64,000 nucleotides of DNA from Atopobiaceae bacterium (GTDB lineage: Bacteria; Actinomycetota; Coriobacteriia; Coriobacteriales; Atopobiaceae), in NCBI GenBank assembly GCA_022482785.1, contig JAKVON010000002.1:62001-126000 (forward strand), in the 5' to 3' direction. The position numbers and the translations under genes are program-made. Of this stretch, positions 15,892 through 26,578 are shown piece after piece. How positions within the stretch are numbered: the stretch's first letter is position 1; every line of letters begins with the position of its first letter. A model generated the notes under the pieces. It was not told the origin of the DNA, made no database searches, and saw only the letters and a list, made by a program, of their open reading frames with translations.

Positions 15892-16584
15892 ATGCCTAAG
15901 CTCCTGGTTGCGCCCTCGATGGGCTGCTGCGATCCATACGATTTCGCCCATCAGGTCTCGTTCATCGACCGGCATGCCGACTTCCTGCACATCGACGTCA
16001 AGGACGGCAACTACGTCAAGACCTTCGGCGTGGGTCCCGACTTCATGGACGTCCTGCGCAGGGGCGGTGCCAAGACCCCGATGGACGCGCATCTCATGGT
16101 GGCGCACCCCCAGGACTTCATCGAGGCATGCGCGGAGGCGGGCGCGACCTACATCACCCCGCATACCGACTGCATCGAGAGCGACGCGTTCGTGACGATC
16201 AACAGGATCATCTCGCTCGGCTGCAAGGCCGGCATCGCCATGAACCCGGCGGCACCCCTCGCCGCCATCAGGTACTACCTGCCCCTGCTCTCCAAGGTCA
16301 CGATCATGATCGTCGACGCCGGCTATGCGGGACAGAAGGTCATCGAGCCCATGTACGACAAGATTCGCGAGCTCGCGCGCATGCGGGCGGAGATGGGCCT
16401 CTCCTTCCTCATCGAGGCCGACGGATCGATGAACGCAGGCGTCTACAAGCCCCTCTACGAGGCGGGTGCAGACGTCGTGGTGGCGGGCCCGCCGGCGCTC
16501 TGGAACAAGGACGCCGACATCGAGCGGGCCTGGGCAACGATGGAGTCGGAGATCGAGGGCGAGCTCGCGGACGCGACTCGCTAG
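15892..16584 (+). CDS. ribulose/allulose-phosphate 3-epimerase family protein
   Basis: 230 residues of the RPE TIM-barrel family. Metal and catalytic residues are visible: His-x-Asp in DFLHIDVKDGNYV, HLMVAHP, and the second Asp in TIMIVDAGYAGQKVI. The C-terminal phosphate site is altered from the usual Gly-Gly/Gly-Ser form (EADGSMNAGVYKPLYEAGAD, AGPPALW). This resembles AlsE-type allulose-6-phosphate epimerases and uncharacterised paralogues more than housekeeping Rpe. Within this locus it would interconvert ketose phosphates at C3. It is joined to the preceding dehydrogenase with an 11-base gap. Confidence 0.8.
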   Translation: MPKLLVAPSMGCCDPYDFAHQVSFIDRHADFLHIDVKDGNYVKTFGVGPDFMDVLRRGGAKTPMDAHLMVAHPQDFIEACAEAGATYITPHTDCIESDAFVTINRIISLGCKAGIAMNPAAPLAAIRYYLPLLSKVTIMIVDAGYAGQKVIEPMYDKIRELARMRAEMGLSFLIEADGSMNAGVYKPLYEAGADVVVAGPPALWNKDADIERAWATMESEIEGELADATR

Positions 16585-16592
16585 CACGGAAT

Positions 16593-16629
16593 CCGCGCGC
16601 GGCCGCCCCGAGCGGACGGCCGCGCGCGG
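16593..16629. other. perfect 13-bp G+C hairpin between operon genes
   Basis: CCGCGCGCGGCCG (16593-16605) and CGGCCGCGCGCGG (16617-16629) pair exactly around an 11-base loop. No T run follows, so it is more likely an mRNA stabiliser or partial attenuator between the epimerase and the carrier gene than a full terminator. Confidence 0.6.
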
Positions 16630-16680
16630 GACACAAGGACATCACCCATGCCTGGCATGGGAAGACAAGGAGGAACTCGC

Positions 16681-18063
16681 ATGGAAAACAGGCAGCGCAT
16701 CAGCTGCGGCGCCCGACTCGACCGTCTGCCCGACAGCAAGTGGCACTGGTCCATCTTCGGCATGATCGCCTTCGCGCTTCTCGTCTGCTGGTCGAACGCC
16801 ATCGGCGGTCTCGTCCTCGCCCAGCTCAAGACCATCGGCTGGACCGACAACGGCACAAGCGCCATCTTCACCTCTCTCACCACCGCCGGCATGTTCCTGG
16901 GTGCGCTTCTCGGCGGCATCATCGGCGACCGCATCGGCCGCAAGAAGTCCATCCTGCTCTACGAGGGCATCCACATCGCGGCCATGGTCATCGCCGCGTT
17001 CTCGCCCAACATGGCGTTCCTGATCGCCTGCCGCCTCGTCCAGGGCTTCGGCCTGGGTGCCCTGCTTGTCGTGCTCTTCGCTGGCTACACCGAGTACATG
17101 CCAGGCAGGAACCGCGGCACCTGGTCGAGCCGCGCGTCGTTTATCGGCAACTGGTCGTATCCCGTCTGCTCGCTGATCGCCATGGGCATTGCCGGCGTCT
17201 TCGCGGCCGACATGGCCTGGCGCGTGCAGTTCATCGTCCCGTCCGTGCTCTCCGTCATCGCCGCCACCATCGCCTACTTCAAGTTCCCCGAGTCCCCGCG
17301 CTGGCTTGAGTCGCAGGGCCGCACCGAAGAGGCCGACAGGCTCATGGACGAGATCGAGGCCAAGGTCGAGGCCTCGACCGGCAAGCCCCTCCCTCCCGTC
17401 GAGGAGAAGGAGGAGGTCAAGATCGAGCCGATGGGCTATTCCGAGCTCCTCAAGGGCGACCTGCTCAAGCGCGTCATCCTCGGCTCCTTCGTGCTCATCG
17501 CGATGAACGTCGTCCAGTACACCCTCATCAACTGGCTCCCCACGATCTTCCTGACCCAGGGCATCAACATCAAGGACTCCTTCGTCCTGAACACCATGTC
17601 CATGTTCGGCGCGCCGTTCGGCATCTTCATCGCCACCCTCGTCATGGACAAGGTCCCCAGGAAGAAGATGGGCATCGGGCTCCTGCTGGTCATCACCATC
17701 CTCGGCATCGTCTACGCGAACCAGCGTGACATGACCATGATCACGGTCATCGGATTCTTCCTCATCACGTTCGTCTACATGTACGTCTGCTACGCCTCCG
17801 CCGTCTACGTCCCCGAGATCTGGCCCACCGCCGCCCGCCTTCGCGGGTCGGGGCTCGCCAATGCCGTGGGCCGCGTCAGCGGCATCGTGTGCCCCTATGC
17901 CGTGGCGGCGCTGCTCGACTCCCAGGGCGTCATGGGCGTGTTCGTGCTCCTCGGCGCCGTGTCCGTGCTCGTGGCCATCGTCATCGCCTTCCTCGGCATC
18001 GAGACCAAGGGCGTCTCCGCCGAGGTCATCGGCGATGTCGACGAGAAGGAGGACGCAGCGTAG
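16681..18063 (+). CDS. MFS sugar/polyol transporter
   Basis: 460 residues, 12 predicted helices with a long central cytoplasmic loop (about 215-260) rich in Lys and Glu. The signature GGIIGDRIGRKKSIL lies between helices 2 and 3, and FKFPESPRWLESQGR after helix 6 is the sugar-porter PESPRWL motif. It probably carries the polyol or ketose used by this locus, driven by protons. The start is fixed by AAGGAGG eight bases before ATG 16681; an upstream in-frame GTG/ATG has no site. Its C-terminal ETKGVSAEVIGD matches sugar-porter ends. Confidence 0.88.
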   Translation: MENRQRISCGARLDRLPDSKWHWSIFGMIAFALLVCWSNAIGGLVLAQLKTIGWTDNGTSAIFTSLTTAGMFLGALLGGIIGDRIGRKKSILLYEGIHIAAMVIAAFSPNMAFLIACRLVQGFGLGALLVVLFAGYTEYMPGRNRGTWSSRASFIGNWSYPVCSLIAMGIAGVFAADMAWRVQFIVPSVLSVIAATIAYFKFPESPRWLESQGRTEEADRLMDEIEAKVEASTGKPLPPVEEKEEVKIEPMGYSELLKGDLLKRVILGSFVLIAMNVVQYTLINWLPTIFLTQGINIKDSFVLNTMSMFGAPFGIFIATLVMDKVPRKKMGIGLLLVITILGIVYANQRDMTMITVIGFFLITFVYMYVCYASAVYVPEIWPTAARLRGSGLANAVGRVSGIVCPYAVAALLDSQGVMGVFVLLGAVSVLVAIVIAFLGIETKGVSAEVIGDVDEKEDAA

Positions 18064-18110
18064 GAACCGTGCTTTTCCATCAGACCAATCCATTAGGAGG
18101 CTGCTCTACC

Positions 18111-19159
18111 ATGAAGAACTCCGAGGCAATCCTCACCACGCCCGGCACCATGAAGATCTTCCCGTCGGCCGTTCCCGAGCCCAAGGATGACGAGGTCCTG
18201 ATCGAGGTCGAGTACGTGGGCATCTGCGGCTCCGACGTCCACGGGTTCCAGTTCGGGCCGTTCATCCCGCCCAAGGACCCCAACACCAAGATCGGCCTCG
18301 GCCATGAGTTCGGCGGCCGCGTCGTCTCAGTCGGCAGCGAGGTGACCGACTTCAAGCCGGGCGACCGCGTCTGCGCCGAGCCGGGCGTGCCCGACGGCAC
18401 GTGCCACTACTGCCTCGAGGGCCGCTACAACATCTGCCCCGACGTCGACTTCATGGCGACGCAGCCCAACTACAAGGGTGCCCTCACGCACTACATCGCG
18501 CATCCCGCGAACTTCGTGTACCACCTGCCCGAGAACATGGACACCATGGAGGGCGCGCTCGTCGAGCCTGCCTCCGTGGGCATGCACGCGGCCCTCGTGG
18601 GCGGCGCCCGCCTCGGCAAGCGCATCGTGATCCTGGGCTCCGGCTGCATCGGACTCATGACGCTCCAGGCCTGCAAGAGCCTCGGCGCCTCCGAGATCGT
18701 CGTCGTCGACGTCATGGGACAAGCGCCTGAAGATGGCCAAGCAGCTCGGTGCCATGGAGACCGTCAACGGCAGGGAGGAGGACACGGTCGCACGCTGCCA
18801 CGGAGATCTTCGGCGGCCAGGGCGCCGACATCGTCTTCGAGACGGCCGGCTCCAAGATCACGGCCATGCAGGCCGTCGAGATCGTCGACCGCGGCGGCTC
18901 GATCATGATGGTCGGGACCATCTCCGAGCCCGTGCCCATCAACTTCCTCAAGATCAACCGCGAGGTCACGATCCACACCGTCTTCCGTTATGCCAACAAC
19001 TACCCCATGACCATCGAGGCCATCTCCTCGGGCCGCTTCGACGTCAAGTCGATGGTCACCAACGTCTACGAGTACAAGGACGTGCAGAAGGCGTTCGACG
19101 AGTCGGTCAACTGCAAGGCCGACATCATCAAGGGCGTCATCAAGATGACCCAGGAGTAG
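18111..19159 (+). pseudogene. second zinc-dependent polyol dehydrogenase, two frameshifts
   Basis: Begins MKNSEAILTTPGTMKIF, with zinc ligands in VGICGSDVHGFQ and GLGHEFGGRVVS and the structural Cys cluster in EPGVPDGTCHYCLEGRYNIC (written without its last residues). It resembles xylitol/sorbitol dehydrogenases. Two extra bases break it: a G in the GGG at 18716-18718 after VVVDVM, and a C at 18798-18799. Removing both restores one 348-residue frame through KRLKMAKQLGAM and EIFGGQGADIVFETAG to the stop at 19159. Both halves are otherwise well conserved, so an assembly error is at least as likely as true loss. It has a GGAGG ribosome-binding site 12 bases before ATG 18111 and lies between the carrier and the aldolase. 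Confidence 0.75.
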
Positions 19160-20992
<1,833 letters not shown>

Positions 20993-21005
20993 CGAGAGGC
21001 ATGGC

Positions 21006-21986
21006 ATGAACAAGATCAAGCTCGGCACCACCGGGATGGAAGTCTCCAAGATGGGCCTCGGCACCTGGGCCATCGGCGGCGGCCCCGCATGGAACGGCGA
21101 CCTGGAGACGCAGACCTGCATCGACACGATCTGCAAGGCCGTCGAGGTCGGCATCAACCTCATCGACACGGCGCCCGGCTACAACTTCGGCAACAGCGAG
21201 GTCATGGTCGGCAAGGCCCTCGAGCACCTCGACCGCGACAAGGTCATCGTCGAGACCAAGTGCGGCATCGTCTGGGACCGCAAAGGAAGCCTCTTCAACA
21301 AGGTCGGCGACCGCCAGCTCTACAAGAACCTCACCCCCGACTCCATCTACGAGGAGATCGACAAGAGCCTCGAGCGTCTCGGCACCGACCACGTGGACAT
21401 CTACATGACCCATTGGCAGTCCGTCGAGCCCTGCTTCACGCCCATCTCCGAGACCCTCGGCGCCCTCATGGATCTCAAGCGCCAGGGCAAGATCTGCGCG
21501 ATCGGCGCCGCCAACGTGAACGTGGACCACATCCGTGACTACCTCGAGCACGGCGAGCTCGACATCGTCCAAGGCAAGTACAGCATCCTCGACCGCGCCG
21601 TCGAGGAGGAGCTGGTTCCCATCTGCAAGGAGAACGGAATCGTGCTCCAGGCCTACTCGCCCCTCGAGCAGGGGCTGCTCACGGGCACCATCACGAAGGA
21701 CTACGTGCCCACCGGCGCCCGCGCCAACAAGAAGTGGTACCAGAAGGGCAACCTCGAGCGCGTCGTCGACATGCTCGAGGAGTGGAGGCCCCTCTGCGAG
21801 AAGTACGGTTGCGGCATCCCCACGCTCGCCCTCGCCTGGGTCCTCGCCCAGGGCGACCACGTCACGTTGCTCTCTGGCGCCACTTCCGCCGACCAGGTCG
21901 AGCAGAACGTCAGGGCCGCCGACGTCCGCCTCTCCGAGGAGGACGTCGCCTGGATGCGCGAGAAGGCCGAGTCGCTGGATAGGTAG
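21006..21986 (+). CDS. aldo/keto reductase
   Basis: 326 residues with a complete AKR TIM barrel. Asp and Tyr of the tetrad are in NLIDTAPGYNFGNSEVMVGKAL, Lys in IVETKCGIVWD, and His in YMTHWQSVEP. The nucleotide site is LLSGATSADQVEQNV. It is expected to reduce an aldehyde or ketose with NADPH, plausibly the aldehyde released by the aldolase. It starts 13 bases after the PfkB stop, with GAGAGG upstream. A C/G-rich inverted repeat without a T run follows the stop (about 21990-22010) and may close the operon ahead of the DeoR gene. Confidence 0.85.
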   Translation: MNKIKLGTTGMEVSKMGLGTWAIGGGPAWNGDLETQTCIDTICKAVEVGINLIDTAPGYNFGNSEVMVGKALEHLDRDKVIVETKCGIVWDRKGSLFNKVGDRQLYKNLTPDSIYEEIDKSLERLGTDHVDIYMTHWQSVEPCFTPISETLGALMDLKRQGKICAIGAANVNVDHIRDYLEHGELDIVQGKYSILDRAVEEELVPICKENGIVLQAYSPLEQGLLTGTITKDYVPTGARANKKWYQKGNLERVVDMLEEWRPLCEKYGCGIPTLALAWVLAQGDHVTLLSGATSADQVEQNVRAADVRLSEEDVAWMREKAESLDR

Positions 21987-22132
21987 CCCTCTCCTCCCCT
22001 GGGGAGGGGCCCGATTCTCCAGGCTCCTCCCCAAAACCCCTTTCCGTCCGCCACGCCGCTGGGCGACTCTGTAAAATGATGAGAGGCTCTATGTACGAGC
22101 AGACTGATATCCAACGTGGTAAAGGGTGCCTT

Positions 22133-22891
22133 ATGGCAGCAAAAGACAGACATGAGGTCATTCGTCAGCTGCTGGTGGCTCATCAGCAGGTCTCCGTCTC
22201 CGAGCTGAGCAAGAATCTCGGGGTGACCGAGGAGACCATCCGCAGGGACCTCGAGAAGCTCGAGGGCGAGGGGTTCCTGAGCAGGACGTACGGCGGCGCG
22301 ATCATCAATGCCGTGCGCCAGGACAGCGGCATCCACTTCTACAAGCGCTCGGACCAGTTCATCGCCGAGAAGAGGTCCATCGCCCTGAAGGCGCTTCGGC
22401 TGCTGAGTGGCAAGAGCAGCGTCGCGGTCGATTCGAGCACGACGGCCATGGAGGTCGTCAAGCTCCTCGCGGATCGCGACGGGATGACGCTGCTCACCAA
22501 CTCGACGGTCGTGTTCCAGGCCCTCGAGGCCTCGAACGTGACGGTCGTCTCGTGCGGGGGAGAGTTCGACAGGAACGCGCTCGCGCTCATAGGGAGGACC
22601 GCGGAGAAGAACCTCCGGCAGTTCAACGTCGATATCGCACTGCTCAGCTGCAAGGGGCTGAGCCAGGCCAACGGCGTCCTCGACTCCCGGGAGAGCGGGG
22701 CCGGCGTGAAGAGGGCGATGGTCGAGCAGGCAGGCGAGGTCGCCTTGCTGGCGGACCATTCGAAGTTCGACAAGAAGGCCTTCGTCTACCTGATGGGGCT
22801 CGAACGCCTCGACTACATAGTGACGGACGAGGAGCCTTCGGACAGCTGGAAGAAAACGTGTGACGAGCAGGGCATCGAGCTGATCTACTAA
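22133..22891 (+). CDS. DeoR family transcriptional repressor
   Basis: 252 residues. The N-terminal helix-turn-helix reads VSVSELSKNLGVTEETIRRD then LEKLEGEGFLSRTYGGA, the DeoR signature. The C-terminal sugar-phosphate sensor domain has VAVDSSTTAMEVVKLL, TNSTVVFQALEA, CGGEFDRNALALIG and ALLADHSKFDKKAFV. Such repressors are usually released by a phosphorylated sugar from the pathway they control. It closes the polyol locus and is the obvious candidate for the three AAACACAG repeats at 14677-14733. The start at 22133 has AAAGGGT seven bases upstream; a longer frame from 22076 has no better site. Confidence 0.88.
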   Translation: MAAKDRHEVIRQLLVAHQQVSVSELSKNLGVTEETIRRDLEKLEGEGFLSRTYGGAIINAVRQDSGIHFYKRSDQFIAEKRSIALKALRLLSGKSSVAVDSSTTAMEVVKLLADRDGMTLLTNSTVVFQALEASNVTVVSCGGEFDRNALALIGRTAEKNLRQFNVDIALLSCKGLSQANGVLDSRESGAGVKRAMVEQAGEVALLADHSKFDKKAFVYLMGLERLDYIVTDEEPSDSWKKTCDEQGIELIY

Positions 22892-22983
22892 TCGGGTGTC
22901 CGCCCACGGCATTCGCTCCGACCGGTCGCTTCCCAACGACGGCCAAGGCTACACCCATCCCTTTGGACGAGAGCATCGACTGC

Positions 22984-23001
22984 TTGACAAGATTATGTCA
23001 A
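22984..23001. promoter_or_regulatory. inverted-repeat operator candidate
   Basis: TTGACA (22984-22989) and TGTCAA (22996-23001) form a perfect 18-bp dyad with a six-base spacer, 22 bases before the symporter start. TTGACA could also act as a -35, which would place a bound regulator over the promoter. Confidence 0.45.
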
Positions 23002-23022
23002 CAAGTGTGGTGAGGAGGATTC

Positions 23023-24357
23023 ATGGCTAAGAAGGAAGGGCATTCAACGCTCATGGTCAGGATGGTCGTCGCTGTCGTCGGCGGCATCCTGCTGGGGCTT
23101 GGCTTCATCTTTTTCAGAGAGAGCGTAGGGGCCGATTCCGACGTCTGGGGCATCGTCAAATACGTCCTCTTCGCGAACGTCGACAACGGCGAGCAGGGAA
23201 TCGGGGTCCTGTACATCATCAGCAAGGTCTTCCTCAACGCCTTGCAGATGGGCATGGTCCCATTGGTCTTCGTCTCGCTCAGTCTTGCCATCTGCGCCAT
23301 CGAGAACGCGGCCAAGCTCGGCCGCGTGGCCGCCAAGGCGATCGGGTTCTTCGGGCTGTTCTACCTGATCAGCGTCGTCTGCGCGGAGGCGATCGGATGG
23401 ACGGTGAAGTCGTTTGGCTTCTTTAACGTCGAGCTTGCCTCCGACGTGTCGCAAGACATCACGAAGATCGAGTCGTACAACCCCTTCTCCATCATCACGG
23501 GCATCATTCCCAGCAACGTCGGGACCGCCTTCTCGTCGAACAATGCGGTCCTCTCGATTATCTTCATCTCAGTCGTCGTCGGCATCTCCCTGCATAAGTT
23601 CCCCGACGAGACGAGAGCCATCCGCGACCTTCTCGAGGGGTTCGACGAGGTGATCCAGGCGTACCTCGACTTCCTGATTTCCAAGGTGGGCCAATTCGCG
23701 ATCTTCTGCATGATGACCAAGGGATTCGCGACCTATGGCACCGACTACCTCAAATCTGCCATGGCGTTCGTCGTCACGGGAGTCGTCGCCGGGCCGCTTC
23801 TGCTCCTCATCATCTATCCGACCGTCATCTGGCTTACGACCAGGCTCAGCCCGATTCCCTTCCTGAAGAAGACCCTGAAGACCGGTCTGATCGCCTCGGC
23901 CACCAACTCCTCGGCGGCGGCCCTCCCCATGAACATGAAGGCCTGCATCGAGGACCTTGGCTGTGGCGACGAGGTGAGCAGCTTCGTGCTCCCGACGGGC
24001 ATGACCGTCCACATGAACGGGACGTCGGTCATGCAGTGCATCTCCATCATCTTCATCGCGACGTCTGCGGGCATAGACATGCAGCCCTACCAGCTTGTCC
24101 TGCTCGGCCTCTTCGCCATCGTGACGGCCATCTCGACCCCAGCCGTCCCGATGGCAGGCACGGTCATGCTGTTCGTGACGATGACCGCCCTCGGGTTCAC
24201 CTCGGATCCGTGCGTGCTCGCCTATGCCCTGATCGTCGCCATCAACTATCCGGTCGGCATGGCCGTCATCCCCATGAACGTGGTGGGGGACGCGGCCGTG
24301 AGCGTCATCGTGAGCAATGGCGAGGGCGACCTCAACAAGACCGTGTACAACAGCTGA
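23023..24357 (+). CDS. dicarboxylate/amino acid:cation symporter (DAACS)
   Basis: 444 residues with about eight helices plus two re-entrant hairpins, the glutamate-transporter fold. The Ser-rich hairpin appears as SATNSSAAALPMNMKA, the TM7 motif as LPTGMTVHMNGTSVMQCI (related to NMDGT), and the second hairpin as AISTPAVPMAGTVM. It imports an acidic or neutral amino acid, or a dicarboxylate, with sodium or protons. It is preceded by GAGGAGG and the dyad at 22984-23001, and followed by a strong terminator, so it is a single-gene unit. The His-Met-Asn-Gly variant suggests a non-glutamate substrate such as serine/threonine; that is inference. Confidence 0.86.
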   Translation: MAKKEGHSTLMVRMVVAVVGGILLGLGFIFFRESVGADSDVWGIVKYVLFANVDNGEQGIGVLYIISKVFLNALQMGMVPLVFVSLSLAICAIENAAKLGRVAAKAIGFFGLFYLISVVCAEAIGWTVKSFGFFNVELASDVSQDITKIESYNPFSIITGIIPSNVGTAFSSNNAVLSIIFISVVVGISLHKFPDETRAIRDLLEGFDEVIQAYLDFLISKVGQFAIFCMMTKGFATYGTDYLKSAMAFVVTGVVAGPLLLLIIYPTVIWLTTRLSPIPFLKKTLKTGLIASATNSSAAALPMNMKACIEDLGCGDEVSSFVLPTGMTVHMNGTSVMQCISIIFIATSAGIDMQPYQLVLLGLFAIVTAISTPAVPMAGTVMLFVTMTALGFTSDPCVLAYALIVAINYPVGMAVIPMNVVGDAAVSVIVSNGEGDLNKTVYNS

Positions 24358-24399
24358 CCGCAGCCGGGAGGATGCCATCGACCCCGTAGGGGGAGCCTT

Positions 24400-24433
24400 G
24401 GCCCCGTCCTTCGCGAGAGGGACGGGGCCTTCG
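24400..24433. terminator. bidirectional terminator
   Basis: GGCCCCGTCC (24400-24409) pairs with GGACGGGGCC (24420-24429) around a ten-base loop. It lies between the converging symporter and EamA genes and can serve both, though only short T-rich flanks are present. Confidence 0.6.
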
Positions 24434-24434
24434 C

Positions 24435-25388
24435 CTACCTCTCCTTCGGCGCCCTGTTCACGATGACGATGCCCAGGGCGACCAGGGCGAGCGAGACGAA
24501 GGTCAGCGCGGTGACGGGGTGCCCCTCGTCGCCGAGGATGGCGAGCGACAGCAGCACCCCGAAGACCGGGACGAGGAAGCTGTACACCGTCACCCGGCTG
24601 ACGTCGTTGTGCGAGAGGAGGACGCCCCAGAGGCTGTAGGCAACGGCCGACACCATCACGATCCAGGCGAGGAGTCCCGCCTGCGGCCAGGTGTCCATCG
24701 AGAACGAGCCCCCGAGCGCGAGCCCCACGACGACGAGCGTCGCCCCGCCTATGACGAACTGCCATCCGGAGAGGACGACGGCGTTGGTGCCGTGCGAGGT
24801 GGTGAGCCTGCGCACGAGCACGGCAGAAATCGCCGAGCATACCGAGGACAGCATCACGAGCCCCTCGCCCATGAAGGTGAAGCCTCCGCCCGTGCTCGCG
24901 CCCCCGACGTCGGCCAGCGCGACGCCGGCGAAGCCGATGGCGCATCCGAGCAGCTTCGGGGCGGTTATCCGCTCCATGCGAAAGGCGAGGGCGGCCACGA
25001 GCAGCGCGACAAAGACGCTCACCCCCTGCACGATCGAGCCGGAGACGCCCGTCGCATGGGCGAGCCCCACGTAGTAGAGCAGGTACTGGCCGCTCGTCTG
25101 GAAGCACGAGAGAGCCGCGGCGTCCCTCAGGTGCTGACGGTCGGGGAGGGGGGAGGAACGGGTCGCGAGGGCGTTGGCGGCCACGACGCATCCCCCGGCG
25201 AGCACGAAGCGCACGCCTGCGAACACGAACTGGTCGCCCGTGTCGGAGGCGGCTATCCCGAAGAGCGAGAACCCGAGCCGCACGCAGGGGACGGCGCTGC
25301 CCCAGAGAAGCGTGCACAGCACCGCGGCGGCCGCCACGACGAGCGGCCTCGAGAACGCGCCTTCCGACCGTCCGCCACGCTGGCTCAC
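24435..25388 (-). CDS. EamA/DMT family transporter
   Basis: 317 residues with ten predicted helices in two EamA repeats. Repeat 1 begins LCTLLWGSAVPCVRLGFSLF and repeat 2 contains GGGFTFMGEGLVMLSSVCSA and WGVLLSHNDVSRVTVYSFLV, the usual EamA pattern ending VPVFGVLLSLAILGD. Such carriers export amino acids or metabolites. The start is the GTG at 25388, overlapping the stop of the aldolase-like gene (GTGA), so the two are coupled. The aldolase acts on threonine-type amino acids, so export of a related amino acid is possible. Confidence 0.82.
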   Translation of the reverse strand: MSQRGGRSEGAFSRPLVVAAAAVLCTLLWGSAVPCVRLGFSLFGIAASDTGDQFVFAGVRFVLAGGCVVAANALATRSSPLPDRQHLRDAAALSCFQTSGQYLLYYVGLAHATGVSGSIVQGVSVFVALLVAALAFRMERITAPKLLGCAIGFAGVALADVGGASTGGGFTFMGEGLVMLSSVCSAISAVLVRRLTTSHGTNAVVLSGWQFVIGGATLVVVGLALGGSFSMDTWPQAGLLAWIVMVSAVAYSLWGVLLSHNDVSRVTVYSFLVPVFGVLLSLAILGDEGHPVTALTFVSLALVALGIVIVNRAPKER

Positions 25389-26416
25389 GAGAGCGACCCG
25401 ACGTAGGCCAGCAGCTCGTCCACGTCCCCGTGGGTGGTCGCCCACGAGCAGACGAAGCGCACGACCTTGTGGCCGCGGTCGAGGTCGCACCACGTCTCGC
25501 AGCCGACGGCCCTCTCGAGGCGCTGGGCCATGTCGTTCGTGAAGACGAAGAACTGCTGGTTGGAAGACCCGGCGAGATAGGGCTTGTAACCGAGTCCCAC
25601 GAGGCCGTCGCGAAGGGCGCAGGCGCATTCGTTGGCATGCGCCGCGAGCTTCCAGTAGAGCCCTCCCGAGAGGGCCGCCTCGTACTGCACGCCCACGAGT
25701 CGGCCCTTGGCGATGAGGCCCCCGCGCTCCTTGACGAGATAGGGGAAGGCATGCCTGAGACGCGGGTCGGCGATGACCATGGCCTCGCCGAAGAGCATGC
25801 CGTTCTTCGTCCCGCCCAAGGTGAAGGCGCTCGCTCGCGCGGCGACGTGCTCGAGCGAGAGGTCGTTGCCGTCGCTGGTGAGGGCGCTTCCCAGCCGCGC
25901 CCCGTCCACGAAGACGCCGAGGCCCCGCGCCCGGGCCCAGTCGCAGACCGCGTCGAAGGCGGAACGGCTCCAGACCCCTCCCAGCTCCGTGGTGTCGGAG
26001 ATGTAGACGAGGGCCGGACGGGTCATGTGGCGGCCGCACGAGGTCTGCCTCGCCCACACGCGCTCCGCCTCCTCGGGCGAGAGGAAGCCGTCCTCGTCGG
26101 CGGTGGGCAGGACGGTGCGGCCGCATGCCGCGACGGCGCCGGTCTCGTGGGTGGCGATGTGGGCGTCGGGCGTGCAGATCACGCCCTCCCAGTCGTGGAG
26201 CATCCCCGTGACCCCCACGATGTTGGCGCTCGTGCCGCCCACGCAGAACTCGACGGCCACGTCGTCGCGCCCCACGGCCTCGCGGATGAGCTCGCGCGCG
26301 TGGGCGCAGTGGGAGTCCTCCGTGTAGCCCGGCGTCTGCTCGGCGTTCGTCTCGACGAGGGCGCGGAGGATGGCTGGCGCGGCACCCTCCGAGTAGTCGT
26401 TCCTGAAGGTTCTCAT
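25385..26416 (-). CDS. low-specificity threonine aldolase family PLP enzyme
   Basis: 343 residues of the beta-eliminating lyase/threonine aldolase family, cleaving beta-hydroxy amino acids such as L-allo-threonine to glycine and an aldehyde. It begins MRTFRNDYSEGAAP, has the aromatic/His stacking region HIATHETGAVAACG, Asp in GVFVDGARLGSAL, and the PLP Lys in FTLGGTKNGMLFGEA. ATG 26416 is supported by AAGGAG upstream; the much longer antisense frame beyond it is a shadow. Divergent from the aminotransferase at 26579 and coupled to the EamA exporter downstream. Confidence 0.88.
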   Translation of the reverse strand: MRTFRNDYSEGAAPAILRALVETNAEQTPGYTEDSHCAHARELIREAVGRDDVAVEFCVGGTSANIVGVTGMLHDWEGVICTPDAHIATHETGAVAACGRTVLPTADEDGFLSPEEAERVWARQTSCGRHMTRPALVYISDTTELGGVWSRSAFDAVCDWARARGLGVFVDGARLGSALTSDGNDLSLEHVAARASAFTLGGTKNGMLFGEAMVIADPRLRHAFPYLVKERGGLIAKGRLVGVQYEAALSGGLYWKLAAHANECACALRDGLVGLGYKPYLAGSSNQQFFVFTNDMAQRLERAVGCETWCDLDRGHKVVRFVCSWATTHGDVDELLAYVGSLS

Positions 26417-26578
26417 CTGCGGGTCTCCTTCTCCCTCGTGAGCCCGTGCGGCGTCGCATCGGGGTCTTGACCTGCTCACCTGGCCCGTCGTCATTCGAAT
26501 AGGTATAGAATACCGCCCAACGTGGCTTTTTGCGCCACGGGGGCGAGAAGCCCAGACCCAAGAGGAAAGAGGAGCGTC

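Noticed and set aside
26521-26542. Short hairpin CGTGGC/GCCACG before ilvE as an attenuator
   Set aside because: Six-base stem only, with no competing structure or leader peptide rich in branched-chain codons.
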